A stretch of DNA of 22,344 nucleotides from Halanaerobiaceae bacterium (GCA_003554685.1 PWHA01000045.1:1-22344); one strand, 5' to 3'; counted from the stretch's first letter, positions 5,973-13,322 are shown. Numbers and translations: made by a program. Notes: a model not told the origin generated them from the sequence alone.

Positions 5973-6662
5973 ATGAACTGGTGGCAGAAAAATCGCTGGA
6001 CCCTGTTGATCATGTTATCTCTGGCAGCTTTCTGGCTGGGCTGGGGGCTGATTCCCCGGATTCAGCAGCCGGTAATTATTTCGGAGATTGAAATCACTGG
6101 CAGGAAAGAGACAGCAAGTCCGGCCGGAGCTTCTCCGGGAGAAGATGGGGCTGACCTGCAGACGGAAGGAGATAATATTTCTCCGGAAAAAAGCCCGCTG
6201 CCGGAGATAATGGTGGTTCATGTGGGGGGAGCGGTGGTAAGGCCGGGCGTCTATCAGCTGGCCGCCGACTCCCGGGCAGTGGACGGCATCCTGGCTGCCG
6301 GTGGCAGCACAGAAACTGCTGCCCTGGATTTTGTTAATCTGGCCCGTCCCTTAAGAGATGGCGAGCAGTTAATTATCCCGGAAGCAGGTGACAATCCTGA
6401 GGTGGCCGGAATAGTCTCCAGGAATCCCTCGTCACCTGTTTCTTCTGCTCCGGAATATACTAAGAGCGGCCTGATAAATTTAAATCGAGCCGGAGTGGCA
6501 GAGCTTACCACACTGCCGGGTATTGGTGAGGTCCGGGCCCGGGCAATTATAGCTTACCGTGAGGAGAGTGGGCCCTTTAAGAGTCCCGAGGATCTGATAG
6601 CGGTTCCGGGAATCGGTCCGGCAATTCTGGTCGGGCTGATCGCTGAAGTAGAGGCTCCCTGA
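5973..6662 (+). CDS. comEA: Competence DNA receptor ComEA
   Basis: Membrane-anchored DNA-binding protein that captures double-stranded DNA during transformation. Order of parts: short cytoplasmic tail, one membrane anchor (about residues 9-27), a low-complexity acidic Pro/Gly linker (about 45-78), a SLBB domain (about 82-140, HVGGAVVRPGVYQL...ILAAGGST) and a tandem helix-hairpin-helix domain at the C-terminus (INLNRAGVAELTTLPGIGEVRARAI and LIAVPGIGPAILVGL segments) that binds the DNA backbone. The 229-residue length is usual. The start ATG 5973 is chosen because GGGGTGATGG lies just upstream; longer in-frame readings would add a non-hydrophobic lead. Its stop overlaps the comEC start (TGATG), so translation is coupled. 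A comEB deaminase gene is absent. Confidence 0.92.
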   Translation: MNWWQKNRWTLLIMLSLAAFWLGWGLIPRIQQPVIISEIEITGRKETASPAGASPGEDGADLQTEGDNISPEKSPLPEIMVVHVGGAVVRPGVYQLAADSRAVDGILAAGGSTETAALDFVNLARPLRDGEQLIIPEAGDNPEVAGIVSRNPSSPVSSAPEYTKSGLINLNRAGVAELTTLPGIGEVRARAIIAYREESGPFKSPEDLIAVPGIGPAILVGLIAEVEAP

Positions 6663-8020
6663 TGACAGCCGACTCCGGATACTATCCCTTTTTCAGGCTC
6701 TTTATCTGCTTTATTTTTCTGATAGATTTTACCGGCCTGCTCACCGATTTGCTGCTGGCAGATAATAGTTTATCTTCAGGACCGTTCTCTGCTGAAACTA
6801 TTGAGCGGCAGCTTAACTTTTCGTTTTTTGCGGCAGTTTTTCTGCCGGCACTCTTAATCCTGGTGATCTTTTTAGTTTATAATTACCTCTATTGTTCCTG
6901 CCGGCCGGGTTTCTTTAGCTTTTCTCTCCCTAAGCTGACTTTGCTCTTTTTTCTGGCAGCTGCAACTGCCGGCCGGATGGTCCTGCTTCCCGCTTTAATG
7001 CTGGAAACTATTGATTTTTTTCTTCTGACCGGAACCCGGGACCGCTGGCTTGAGATTATCAATGTCGGCTACAGCCCGGGGCGGGCCTCCCTGATTGCTG
7101 CTTTGATTTTGGGACAGCGCCAGGATATTTTTCGCTATACGGTTCTCTTCCGCCGGGCCGGAGTCAGCCATCTGCTGGCCCTCTCCGGTCTTCATGCCGG
7201 GTTTGTAGCTGTAATTATAAATTTCAGCCTGGCTAAACTTCCGGCGGTTGGGGCCCATTCCTGGTGGTTGAGTTCTCTCTTTCTTGCCGGCTATGTGCTG
7301 CTGGCCGGAGCCAGTCCTTCCCTGCAGCGGGCGGGAATTATGCTGATCAGCTGGTTTATCCTGAAGCGCCAGGGGCGCAGCACCTCGCCTTTAAATATTC
7401 TGGGACTGGCGGGAATCCTGATTTTGCTGCTGAATCCAGATTATCTCTATCAGCTGAACTTTCAGCTTTCCTTTCTGGTGGTTTTGGCCCTGATTTTTTA
7501 TCTGCCCTTTCTGCAGAGGAAATTCTCAGGCCCTCTGGCGATCAGTCTGGCAGCAACCCTGGGCTCGGCACCCCTGCTGGCCTTCCATTTTGGAGAAGTG
7601 AATCTTAATGCTCTGATCAGCAATCTGATCCTGATTCCCCAGGTGGCTGTAATTATCTGTCTCAATCTTCTGATGATCCTGGCAGGTTATTTCAGCCCCG
7701 CGCTGGCCGGACTGCTGGCCGAGCTGGGTAATCTGCTGTTAACCCCCTTTTTGTTCTCGACAGCCCTGCTGGCCGGACTGCCCTTCAGATTTTCCTGGAC
7801 CTGGCAGCCTGCTCCGGAAAAATTATTATTCTACCGGTTTGGTTTTTTGCCTCTGCCGCTGCTGCTTTTCTATCTGCTGCTCTTTATTCTCCCGGAGGGA
7901 CCGGTAAAAACCGGGATTCCGGTCTGGATAGCCAGCAGACATCGCATCTCCCGGAGACAGCTGATATTTCTTCTGGTGCTGATGCTCTTCTTTACAGTGA
8001 GCCTGCTTTTTATTTCATGA
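6662..8020 (+). CDS. comEC: ComEC-family competence membrane protein, core domain only
   Basis: Polytopic inner-membrane channel for single-stranded DNA uptake. The diagnostic Competence-domain motif HLLALSGLHAG is at residues 170-180, followed by GASPSLQRAGIM and NPDYLYQLNFQLSF, all typical of ComEC. Roughly ten to twelve membrane segments run to the end (last about 436-451). At 452 residues it is much shorter than the usual 700-800: no OB-fold region is visible between the early membrane helices and the core, and there is no C-terminal metallo-beta-lactamase-like nuclease domain. The stop is followed at once by non-coding repeats, with no DVGQGD-like remnant. It is translationally coupled to comEA. 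It may be a natural short form or a truncated, possibly inactive one. Confidence 0.88.
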   Translation: MTADSGYYPFFRLFICFIFLIDFTGLLTDLLLADNSLSSGPFSAETIERQLNFSFFAAVFLPALLILVIFLVYNYLYCSCRPGFFSFSLPKLTLLFFLAAATAGRMVLLPALMLETIDFFLLTGTRDRWLEIINVGYSPGRASLIAALILGQRQDIFRYTVLFRRAGVSHLLALSGLHAGFVAVIINFSLAKLPAVGAHSWWLSSLFLAGYVLLAGASPSLQRAGIMLISWFILKRQGRSTSPLNILGLAGILILLLNPDYLYQLNFQLSFLVVLALIFYLPFLQRKFSGPLAISLAATLGSAPLLAFHFGEVNLNALISNLILIPQVAVIICLNLLMILAGYFSPALAGLLAELGNLLLTPFLFSTALLAGLPFRFSWTWQPAPEKLLFYRFGFLPLPLLLFYLLLFILPEGPVKTGIPVWIASRHRISRRQLIFLLVLMLFFTVSLLFIS

Positions 8021-8059
8021 GATATGCCGTACTGAATTTCTTTAGTTTAAGAGATTTAT

Positions 8060-8125
8060 CCTGAAAAGACCCTGAAAAGTCCCTGAACAGGCTTTGAACA
8101 GGCCCTGAAAATACTTTGAAGAGGT
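8060..8125. repeat. Six degenerate 11-bp tandem units
   Basis: Head-to-tail units read CCTGAAAAGAC, CCTGAAAAGTC, CCTGAACAGGC, TTTGAACAGGC, CCTGAAAATAC and TTTGAAGAGGT, all exactly 11 bases. The period is close to one DNA helical turn. It lies 40 bases after comEC. Coding use is excluded by its position after the stop and by a period that is not a multiple of three. Confidence 0.75.
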
Positions 8126-8127
8126 TG

Positions 8128-8179
8128 TTTTTCATTTTTTTCTTTTATTTTTCCTTCTTTTCTTTTTTCCTTTTTTTTC
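8128..8179 (+). other. Polypyrimidine tract
   Basis: Of 52 bases, all are T or C except A at 8134 and 8147. It may act as a loose termination region for comEC, but no stem precedes it. Triplex-forming or slippage behaviour is possible; nothing proves a role. Confidence 0.5.
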
Positions 8180-8263
8180 ATTATAGGACTATTTTTATTA
8201 CAGGCTCAGCTGCTGCCCCTAAAATTAGCCTCAGTTCTGCAGAATTTAAGAGGAATACCGGTT

Positions 8264-8316
8264 TAACTCACAGAAATAGTTAATCTCAGAGAAATAGTTA
8301 ATCTCACAAAAATAAT
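8264..8316. repeat. Three 17-18-bp tandem units
   Basis: TAACTCACAGAAATAGT, TAATCTCAGAGAAATAGT and TAATCTCACAAAAATAAT follow one another without gaps. They are unrelated to the 11-bp units nearby. Confidence 0.7.
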
Positions 8317-8354
8317 TCAAAAATATTTGAAGATTTCAGGGAATTAATTAAAAT

Positions 8355-8477
8355 GGTTCGCCCACAATTAAATATTATTCTTGCTACTATATAAAGCGGC
8401 TTGTAGATCAATTCAATACAATATATAGTAGGATTTCGGTTATTAATTTTCGAAATAGACCTTTTTGTGGTCAAACC
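8355..8477 (-). mobile_element. MITE-like element, copy 2 (123 bp, inverted)
   Basis: The reverse complement aligns along its whole length with the element at 1815-1943: AGGTCTATTT near one end, the central TACTATAT...TTGTA...AATTGATCT block, and GTAGCAA.AATAAT near the other. It is 6 bases shorter, mainly through loss of AAAGG-type bases in its left (plus-strand) arm. The tips are GGTTCGCCC and GGTCAAACC. ATTAAAAT occurs directly left (8347-8354) and again at 8481-8488, three bases from the right tip, so the target duplication is less clean than for copy 1. It ends 67 bases before the holA start and may influence holA expression. Confidence 0.78.
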
Positions 8478-8544
8478 ATTATTAAAATACTTTGTCCCTG
8501 CTGTCCTTAAAAATCGGCTGATAAACTCAGGAGGGTAAGCTGCC

Positions 8545-9558
8545 ATGGCGGAAAAATCTGTTTTTCCCGAGGAGGAACAAAAACTTAAAAGCTTTTATCT
8601 GCTGAGCTGCCCGGAAAGTTATCTAATTGAGGAACAGCTCTCCGGACTAAAAGAAAGCTTTTCTTCTCAGACCGGTAATTTCAACTGGATTAACCTGTCA
8701 GATAGCTCTCAGGATTTCTGGCAGGAGCTCAACCGGGCTGTATTTGCTATCAGCATGATGGCCGGCCGCAAGTTTGTCCTGGTTGACTGTGACCGGCTTT
8801 TTCAGGAAAAGACCCGCTATGATGATAAACTGGCCGGTCTGCTGGAGCAGGAACCTCAGGAGGTGACGGTCATCTTTGTGGTGGAGGGCAGTGTCGACGG
8901 CAGATTTAAACTGGTGAAAAAAGTGAAAAGCCAGGGCGGGTATTTCCAGCTCAAGCCCCCGCAGTATCAGCAGTTGGATAACTGGATCAGGGAGAAGTTT
9001 CAGAATCAGGGGAAGAAGGTAGATCCCAAACTGGTTCAGTATCTCGAGTATCTCTTTGATAATAAGCTTCAGGCCTTAAATCAGGAGATTGAAAAGCTGA
9101 TCACCCTGAATATGGAAGAGGATTACATCGATTTTAAAAAATCCCGGTATATTCTGTCCCGGGGAGGTTTTCTTACCGATCAGATGATCTTTGATCTGCT
9201 GGATAACTGGTCCGGCAGCAAAACCACCCGGGCCATCCGGCTCTACCGCCGTCTTATCACCAGTGGAGAAGAGCCGTTGATGATTCTGGCCATGATTCAC
9301 CGCCAGCTCCGGCTTCAGCTGGTGGTTAAGGAACTTAAGGAAAAGGAAAACTTAAAACCTAAAGAGATAGCCGGCAAAATAGGAGAACATCCCTATCCCG
9401 TTAAAAAATGCTATCGACAGGCTCCTCAATTTTCCTGCCGGCAGCTGGAATCAGCCCTGGAGAATCTGCTGGAGGTTAACCGTAATATTGTCACCGGAAT
9501 GGTGGATTCTCCTGAACAGGCCCTGGAGGATTATCTTTTGAGGAACCTGACGGATTAA
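8545..9558 (+). CDS. holA: DNA polymerase III subunit delta
   Basis: Delta subunit of the clamp loader, which opens the beta clamp in the tau-delta-delta' complex. Length 337 is typical. The N-terminal part has the expected SFYLLSCPESYLIEEQLSGLK (normally YxLxGxExyLi), then MMAGRKFVLVDC (matching the family's ...f...rlvvv segment) and EVTVIFVVEG. The middle reads FQLKPPQYQQLDNWIREKFQNQGKKVDPKLVQYLEYLFDNKLQALNQEIEKL in family order, and the C-terminal domain includes MILAMIHRQLRLQLVVKELK and HPYPVKKCYRQA. Two quoted stretches are described by position rather than in full here. Start ATG 8545 with AGGAGGG upstream. Its place before rpsT is the standard Firmicutes order. A MITE occupies the promoter-proximal spacer. 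Confidence 0.88.
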   Translation: MAEKSVFPEEEQKLKSFYLLSCPESYLIEEQLSGLKESFSSQTGNFNWINLSDSSQDFWQELNRAVFAISMMAGRKFVLVDCDRLFQEKTRYDDKLAGLLEQEPQEVTVIFVVEGSVDGRFKLVKKVKSQGGYFQLKPPQYQQLDNWIREKFQNQGKKVDPKLVQYLEYLFDNKLQALNQEIEKLITLNMEEDYIDFKKSRYILSRGGFLTDQMIFDLLDNWSGSKTTRAIRLYRRLITSGEEPLMILAMIHRQLRLQLVVKELKEKENLKPKEIAGKIGEHPYPVKKCYRQAPQFSCRQLESALENLLEVNRNIVTGMVDSPEQALEDYLLRNLTD

Positions 9559-9630
9559 AATTTTTTTGTATTTGTCGTTATTACTTTGTTATTATTTTTA
9601 TCGTTATTATTACAGTTGTTATTTCATATA

Positions 9631-9664
9631 ATAAGCAAACAAATAAAATAAGTAAACAAATAAA
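9631..9664. repeat. 17-bp tandem duplication
   Basis: ATAAGCAAACAAATAAA (9631-9647) is followed directly by ATAAGTAAACAAATAAA (9648-9664), one mismatch. It lies between the convergent holA and rpsT genes and runs into the rpsT terminator's A/T tract. Confidence 0.75.
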
Positions 9665-9699
9665 AAAACAGGCTATCCTCAAGCGGGATCAGCCTGTTT
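9662..9699 (-). terminator. Intrinsic terminator of rpsT
   Basis: On the minus strand AAACAGGCT (9699-9691) pairs with AGCCTGTTT (9674-9666), plus an inner ATCC/GGAT helix after one bulged G. A run of T follows (9668-9662). It lies about 33 bases past the rpsT stop. Read in the plus direction it could weakly stop holA transcripts, but no long T-run follows there. Confidence 0.8.
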
Positions 9700-9731
9700 C
9701 CAGATATCGAATATTATTATTTTATCTGCTG

Positions 9732-10010
9732 TTATTCCTGGTCTGCAAAAGTCTGGTTGAACTTGCGATGCAGCCGGGATTTTTTTCTGGCAGCATTATT
9801 TTCATGGATAATATTGTGGCGGACAGCTTTATCTATCATTTTGAAGGCCTGGTCCAGAGCCTGCTGGGCTTCTTCTCGCTCCGGCTCTTCGGCCATAACT
9901 GTTTTAAACTCCTTGATGGCAGACTTCATATTATTTTTCCAGCGCCGATTTTCCTCGGTCTGCCTGGCGGTAACACGCACCCTTTTCTTGGCTGACTCAA
10001 TAATAGGCAT
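9732..10010 (-). CDS. rpsT: 30S ribosomal protein S20
   Basis: Binds 16S rRNA helices early in small-subunit assembly. The 92 residues contain the S20 pattern: N-terminal SAKKRVRVTARQTEENRRWKNNMK, a central helix with AIKEFKTVMAE, then AFKMIDKAVRHNIIHENNAARKKSRL near the C-terminus, which carries the highly conserved H-x-N-x-A-A-R-K-K-S-R-L element. It is rich in Lys/Arg but carries an unusually acidic middle (EEPEREEAQQ). ATG 10010 is preceded by AGGAGGTG with 9 bases spacing. It is encoded opposite to its neighbours, as is common for rpsT in Firmicutes. A TATAAT on the minus strand near 10037 would give a very short leader; no good -35 is visible. Confidence 0.93.
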   Translation of the reverse strand: MPIIESAKKRVRVTARQTEENRRWKNNMKSAIKEFKTVMAEEPEREEAQQALDQAFKMIDKAVRHNIIHENNAARKKSRLHRKFNQTFADQE

Positions 10011-10228
10011 ATCATAACACCTCCTGTTGTTTTGATTATATCAGATTTAATCCTAATTTATAAAATAAAAAGATGAAAAAGCTCATCCAAAATTTACAGC
10101 ATCTATTATTTTACCAGACCCTCAGGAAAAAAGCAAGCCCGGAAGTCCTTCTTTTTACAACTGTTCCTTAAAGCTATCCTGAAGTTAATTTAAGCTTAGG
10201 ATATCACTATCAGCCAATTTCTTTTATG

Positions 10229-10256
10229 TTGAAGTTTCTTCTATTAATGATATAAT
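10229..10256 (+). promoter_or_regulatory. SigmaA-type promoter of lepA-hemW
   Basis: TTGAAG (10229-10234) and a perfect TATAAT (10251-10256) are separated by 16 bases, about 80 bases before the lepA start. It should drive lepA and the overlapping hemW. Confidence 0.65.
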
Positions 10257-10287
10257 AAACTCTGATGTTAATTTGCTGGAATTTCTT

Positions 10288-10329
10288 GTGATACTAGCAG
10301 TGAGGACCGTGATTCCGGCAGTGAGGAGG
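10288..10329 (+). repeat. 21-bp imperfect tandem duplication in the lepA leader
   Basis: Two 21-base units (10288-10308 and 10309-10329) share GTGAT at the start and GCAGTGAGGA near the end, 16 of 21 identical by my count. The second unit ends in GAGGAGG, the functional Shine-Dalgarno of lepA. The first carries a decoy-like GTGAGGA. Confidence 0.6.
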
Positions 10330-10336
10330 AAATGTT

Positions 10337-12124
10337 TTGTTAGCAGATAAAATCCGTAATTTCTGTATAATTGCTCATATTGATCACGGCAAATCAACCC
10401 TGGCCGATAGAATCCTGGAGATTACCCACACCATCGAGGACCGGAAAATGCAGGAACAGGGGCTGGATAATATGGATCTGGAAAGGGAGCGGGGGATTAC
10501 TATTAAGGCTCAGGCCGTTTCAATTGATCATAAGGGCTACCGCCTGAATTTAATTGATACTCCCGGTCATGTGGACTTTTCCTATGAGGTATCCCGCAGT
10601 CTGGCAGCCTGTGAGGGAGCCCTGCTGGTAATTGATGCTGCCCAGGGAATAGAAGCCCAGACGGTGGCCAATATTTACCTGGCCCTGGAACATGATCTGG
10701 AAATTATCCCGGTGATCAATAAAATAGATCTGCCGGCTGCCGATATCATCAGGGTTAAGGAGCAGCTGCTGGAGAGGGGAATCGACCCCGATGAGGCTTT
10801 GCTGGCCAGTGCCAAGGAGGGCACCGGGGTAGAGGAGGTGCTGGATGCTGTCATTGACAGAATTCCGGCCCCGGAGGCTCAAAGTGATGAACCCCTGAAG
10901 GCTCTGGTCTTTGATTCCCTTTATAATTCCTATCAGGGAGTCATCGCCCACATCAGGGTAATGACCGGCAGCCTGAGTCGGGGAGAGGAGATCCTGCTCA
11001 TGGCTAGCGAAAAAAAGTATGAAGTTGATGAGGTGGGGATTTTCACCCCGGATATGAAGCCGGTATCCTGCCTGGAAGCAGGCGAGGTCGGCTACTTAAT
11101 GGCTGGCATTAAAAATGTTCGCAACTGTAAGGTCGGTGATACTATCACTAAAATGAGCAGCAGAGCAGTCCAGCCCCTGCCAGGCTATAAGGATGTTAAA
11201 CCGATGGTCTTCAGCGGCCTTTATCCCACCGACAACAGCGATTATGAAATCCTGCAGGAGGCTCTGGAGAAGCTCCAGCTCAATGATGCTGCCTTTACTT
11301 TTGAGAATGAGACCTCGGCCGCCCTGGGCTTTGGGTTTCGCTGCGGTTTTTTGGGTCTGCTGCATATGGAAATTGTTCAGGAAAGGCTGGAGAGGGAGTT
11401 CGACCTGGAGCTGGTAATCACCGCTCCCAGTGTTGTCTACCGGGTGACCACCACCGAGGGTGAAACCCGGGAAATTGATAATCCAGCAGCCTTTCCTGAA
11501 GTTAATGAAATAGAGACCATCACCGAGCCCTATGTCGAGGCCACCTTAAATCTCCCCGAGGATTACATTGGTTCGGTGATGGAACTCTGTGAGCAGAGCC
11601 GGGGCAAGTTTCAGGATATGACCTATATTGACCAGGATCGGGTCCGGCTCAAATATGAGATGCCGATGAGTGAGATTATTACCGATTTTTTCAATCAGCT
11701 CAAATCCAAAAGCCGGGGCTATGCCACCCTGGATTATGAACCTCTGGGCTACCGGGAATCAAATCTGGTTAAACTGGATATCCTGGTCAACAAGGAGAGG
11801 GTTGATGCCCTCTCGGTAATTGTTCATCGGGACAGGGCCGAAGAGATCGGCCGGGATTTAATTAACCGGCTTAAGGATATCATCCCCCGAAAAATGTTTA
11901 CAGTTCCCCTGCAGGCCGCCATCGGCAGCAATATTGTGGCCCGGGAGAATATCAAGGCCCGGAAGAAGGATGTTCTTCAGAAATGCTACGGCGGTGATGT
12001 TAGCCGTAAAAGAAAGCTACTGGAAAAGCAGAAGGAAGGCAAGAAGCGCATGAAGCAGGTCGGCGATGTCGATATTCCCCAGGAAGCTTTTACGGCCGTG
12101 CTGGAGCGCGGTGACAGTGATTGA
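10337..12124 (+). CDS. lepA: Elongation factor 4 (LepA), translational GTPase
   Basis: Ribosome-associated GTPase implicated in back-translocation and 30S assembly. All G motifs are present: AHIDHGKST (P-loop, residues 13-21), RGITIKAQ (switch I), DTPGHVDF (switch II) and NKIDLP. Downstream come an EF-Tu-like domain II, two EF-G-like domains (with GFRCGFLGLLHMEIVQERLEREF, a family hallmark, near the middle) and the LepA-specific C-terminal domain (SRKRKLLEKQKEGKKRMKQVG). Length (595) is typical. The start is TTG 10337, required to keep the canonical LADKIRNFCIIAHIDHGKS beginning; GGAGG lies 7 bases upstream, and the nearby ATG at 10332 is out of frame and quickly stops. The last bases overlap the hemW start region. 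Confidence 0.96.
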   Translation: MLADKIRNFCIIAHIDHGKSTLADRILEITHTIEDRKMQEQGLDNMDLERERGITIKAQAVSIDHKGYRLNLIDTPGHVDFSYEVSRSLAACEGALLVIDAAQGIEAQTVANIYLALEHDLEIIPVINKIDLPAADIIRVKEQLLERGIDPDEALLASAKEGTGVEEVLDAVIDRIPAPEAQSDEPLKALVFDSLYNSYQGVIAHIRVMTGSLSRGEEILLMASEKKYEVDEVGIFTPDMKPVSCLEAGEVGYLMAGIKNVRNCKVGDTITKMSSRAVQPLPGYKDVKPMVFSGLYPTDNSDYEILQEALEKLQLNDAAFTFENETSAALGFGFRCGFLGLLHMEIVQERLEREFDLELVITAPSVVYRVTTTEGETREIDNPAAFPEVNEIETITEPYVEATLNLPEDYIGSVMELCEQSRGKFQDMTYIDQDRVRLKYEMPMSEIITDFFNQLKSKSRGYATLDYEPLGYRESNLVKLDILVNKERVDALSVIVHRDRAEEIGRDLINRLKDIIPRKMFTVPLQAAIGSNIVARENIKARKKDVLQKCYGGDVSRKRKLLEKQKEGKKRMKQVGDVDIPQEAFTAVLERGDSD

Positions 12125-13256
12125 TCGTAATCAGCTGGCTCTCTATCTCCATATTCCCTTCTGCCGGCAGAAATGTTCCTACTGCGCCTTTTATTCTAAG
12201 ATTCCTGAGCCGGATACTGTCAGGCACTTTCTTAACCGGCTCTCCGGGGAATTGAAATTTCGAGCGGGGGATTGGCAGAAGCCGGTTACCAGTATATATT
12301 TTGGAGGAGGAACGCCTTCGCTGCTGTCGCCAGCAGCACTGGAAAAAATTTTACAGGTTATTGAGGAAAATTACCGGCTGGCTCCAGACCCTGAAATAAC
12401 CCTGGAAGTTAATCCCGGAGATCTGCAGTCAGAGGCAGTACTCGAGGGCTGGCAGGAAATCGGCCTCAACCGCATTTCTCTGGGTGTCCAGTCCCTGCAG
12501 CAGGATGAGCTAAATCTTCTGGGGCGTAGTCACAGTGTCAGTCAGGCCCGCCGCTCGCTGACTATCCTGGCTAAAACTGAATTTATTTATAATGTGGATT
12601 TAATTTCCGCTCTTCCCGGTCAGCAGGCAGAGGATCATCTGCAAAACCTGGCTGAAATTTTGCAGTATCGACCCCGGCACATTTCCTGTTATAATCTTCA
12701 ACTGGAGCCCGAGACCCCGCTGGCAGACAGGATGAAAAAGGGTCTTCTGCCGGAGATCAGTGAGGATGAGGATGCCCGGGGTTATCAGCAGACCAGGCAG
12801 CAGCTTGAGAAGAAGAGCTATCAGCATTATGAGATCTCCAATTTTGCCCTGCCGGGCTTTAAATGCCGGCACAATCTGGCCTACTGGGAATTTCGCCCCT
12901 ATGCCGGTTTTGGCCCGGCGGCCTGCAGTTTTAATCTCCGGGAGCGCCGGAAGAATCGGGCTAGCCTTAGGGACTATCTGGCTGACAGTCCCCGGCAGCC
13001 TGGAGTTCCCCATGAAAAATCCCGGCTGGATCAGCAGGAGCTTAAAGCTGAATATCTGCTGATGGGACTAAGGCTGCTTCAGGGGATTGACAGGCGGGAC
13101 TTTCACTCATTTTTTCACCAGAGCCTTGCTGACTGCTATTCCCGGGAAATTGCCGGATTGAAAGAAGAGGGCTTCCTGGCCGAATCAGGGAATAAAATTT
13201 TTCTCACCGATCAGGGAATTATGCTGGGCAATCAGGTTTTCCAGGCCTTCCTTTAA
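12117..13256 (+). CDS. hemW: Heme chaperone HemW (radical SAM, HemN-like)
   Basis: Radical SAM protein that binds heme and is thought to insert it into respiratory enzymes; formerly annotated as coproporphyrinogen III dehydrogenase. The cluster motif CRQKCSYC gives cysteines 16, 20 and 23 and lies in the HIPFC context typical of HemW. The family-specific HNLAYW motif follows near residue 265. It lacks the extra N-terminal region and additional cysteine of true HemN. Start: GTG 12117 (reading MIDRNQLALYLHIPF), overlapping the last 8 bases of lepA; GTG 12111 is an alternative, with GGAG at 12103-12106 serving either. Length 379 is usual. It is co-transcribed and translationally coupled with lepA, as in many Firmicutes. 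The next gene starts after a separate promoter. Confidence 0.9.
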   Translation: MIDRNQLALYLHIPFCRQKCSYCAFYSKIPEPDTVRHFLNRLSGELKFRAGDWQKPVTSIYFGGGTPSLLSPAALEKILQVIEENYRLAPDPEITLEVNPGDLQSEAVLEGWQEIGLNRISLGVQSLQQDELNLLGRSHSVSQARRSLTILAKTEFIYNVDLISALPGQQAEDHLQNLAEILQYRPRHISCYNLQLEPETPLADRMKKGLLPEISEDEDARGYQQTRQQLEKKSYQHYEISNFALPGFKCRHNLAYWEFRPYAGFGPAACSFNLRERRKNRASLRDYLADSPRQPGVPHEKSRLDQQELKAEYLLMGLRLLQGIDRRDFHSFFHQSLADCYSREIAGLKEEGFLAESGNKIFLTDQGIMLGNQVFQAFL

Positions 13257-13282
13257 AACCCGGGAAAACTGCCCCATTGATC

Positions 13283-13311
13283 TTGACAAAAAAAATCTGA
13301 TATGGTATTTT
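13283..13311 (+). promoter_or_regulatory. SigmaA promoter of the hrcA heat-shock operon
   Basis: A perfect TTGACA (13283-13288), a 17-base spacer and TATTTT (13306-13311) lie just before the CIRCE operator. Transcription would begin near 13318, so HrcA bound at CIRCE would block initiation. Confidence 0.75.
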
Positions 13312-13322
13312 AATTATAGCTG

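Larger units (their letters stand above)
8021..8544. other. Gene-free spacer between comEC and holA
   Basis: These 524 bases contain six 11-bp tandem units (8060-8125), a nearly pure pyrimidine tract (8128-8179), three 17-18-bp tandem units (8264-8316), MITE copy 2 (8355-8477) and the holA ribosome-binding site AGGAGGG (8529-8535). A minus-strand open frame (8304-8546) lies across the MITE and is not a gene. No clear terminator for comEC is visible apart from the T-rich tract. Confidence 0.7.
10011..10336. other. Divergent spacer rpsT / lepA
   Basis: These 326 bases contain the rpsT ribosome-binding site and possible promoter (10019-10045), an AT-rich middle, the lepA promoter (10229-10256) and a 21-bp imperfect tandem repeat (10288-10329) before the lepA start. 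No coding frame is convincing. In many Firmicutes gpr and spoIIP sit here; neither is present. Confidence 0.7.

Noticed and set aside
8018..8060. TGA at the end of comEC as another selenocysteine codon or a frameshift hiding the nuclease domain
   Set aside because: In-frame stops follow within a few codons, no DVGQGD-like or HxHxDH sequence appears downstream, and no SECIS-like hairpin follows.
8304..8546. Minus-strand gene upstream of holA
   Set aside because: It lies across MITE copy 2 and the 18-bp repeats and overlaps the holA start; no Shine-Dalgarno is visible.
10066..10086. Terminator upstream of rpsT on the minus strand (GATGA/TCATC with T-run)
   Set aside because: The stem is only 5 pairs in AT-rich DNA and no gene ends there; chance is likely.
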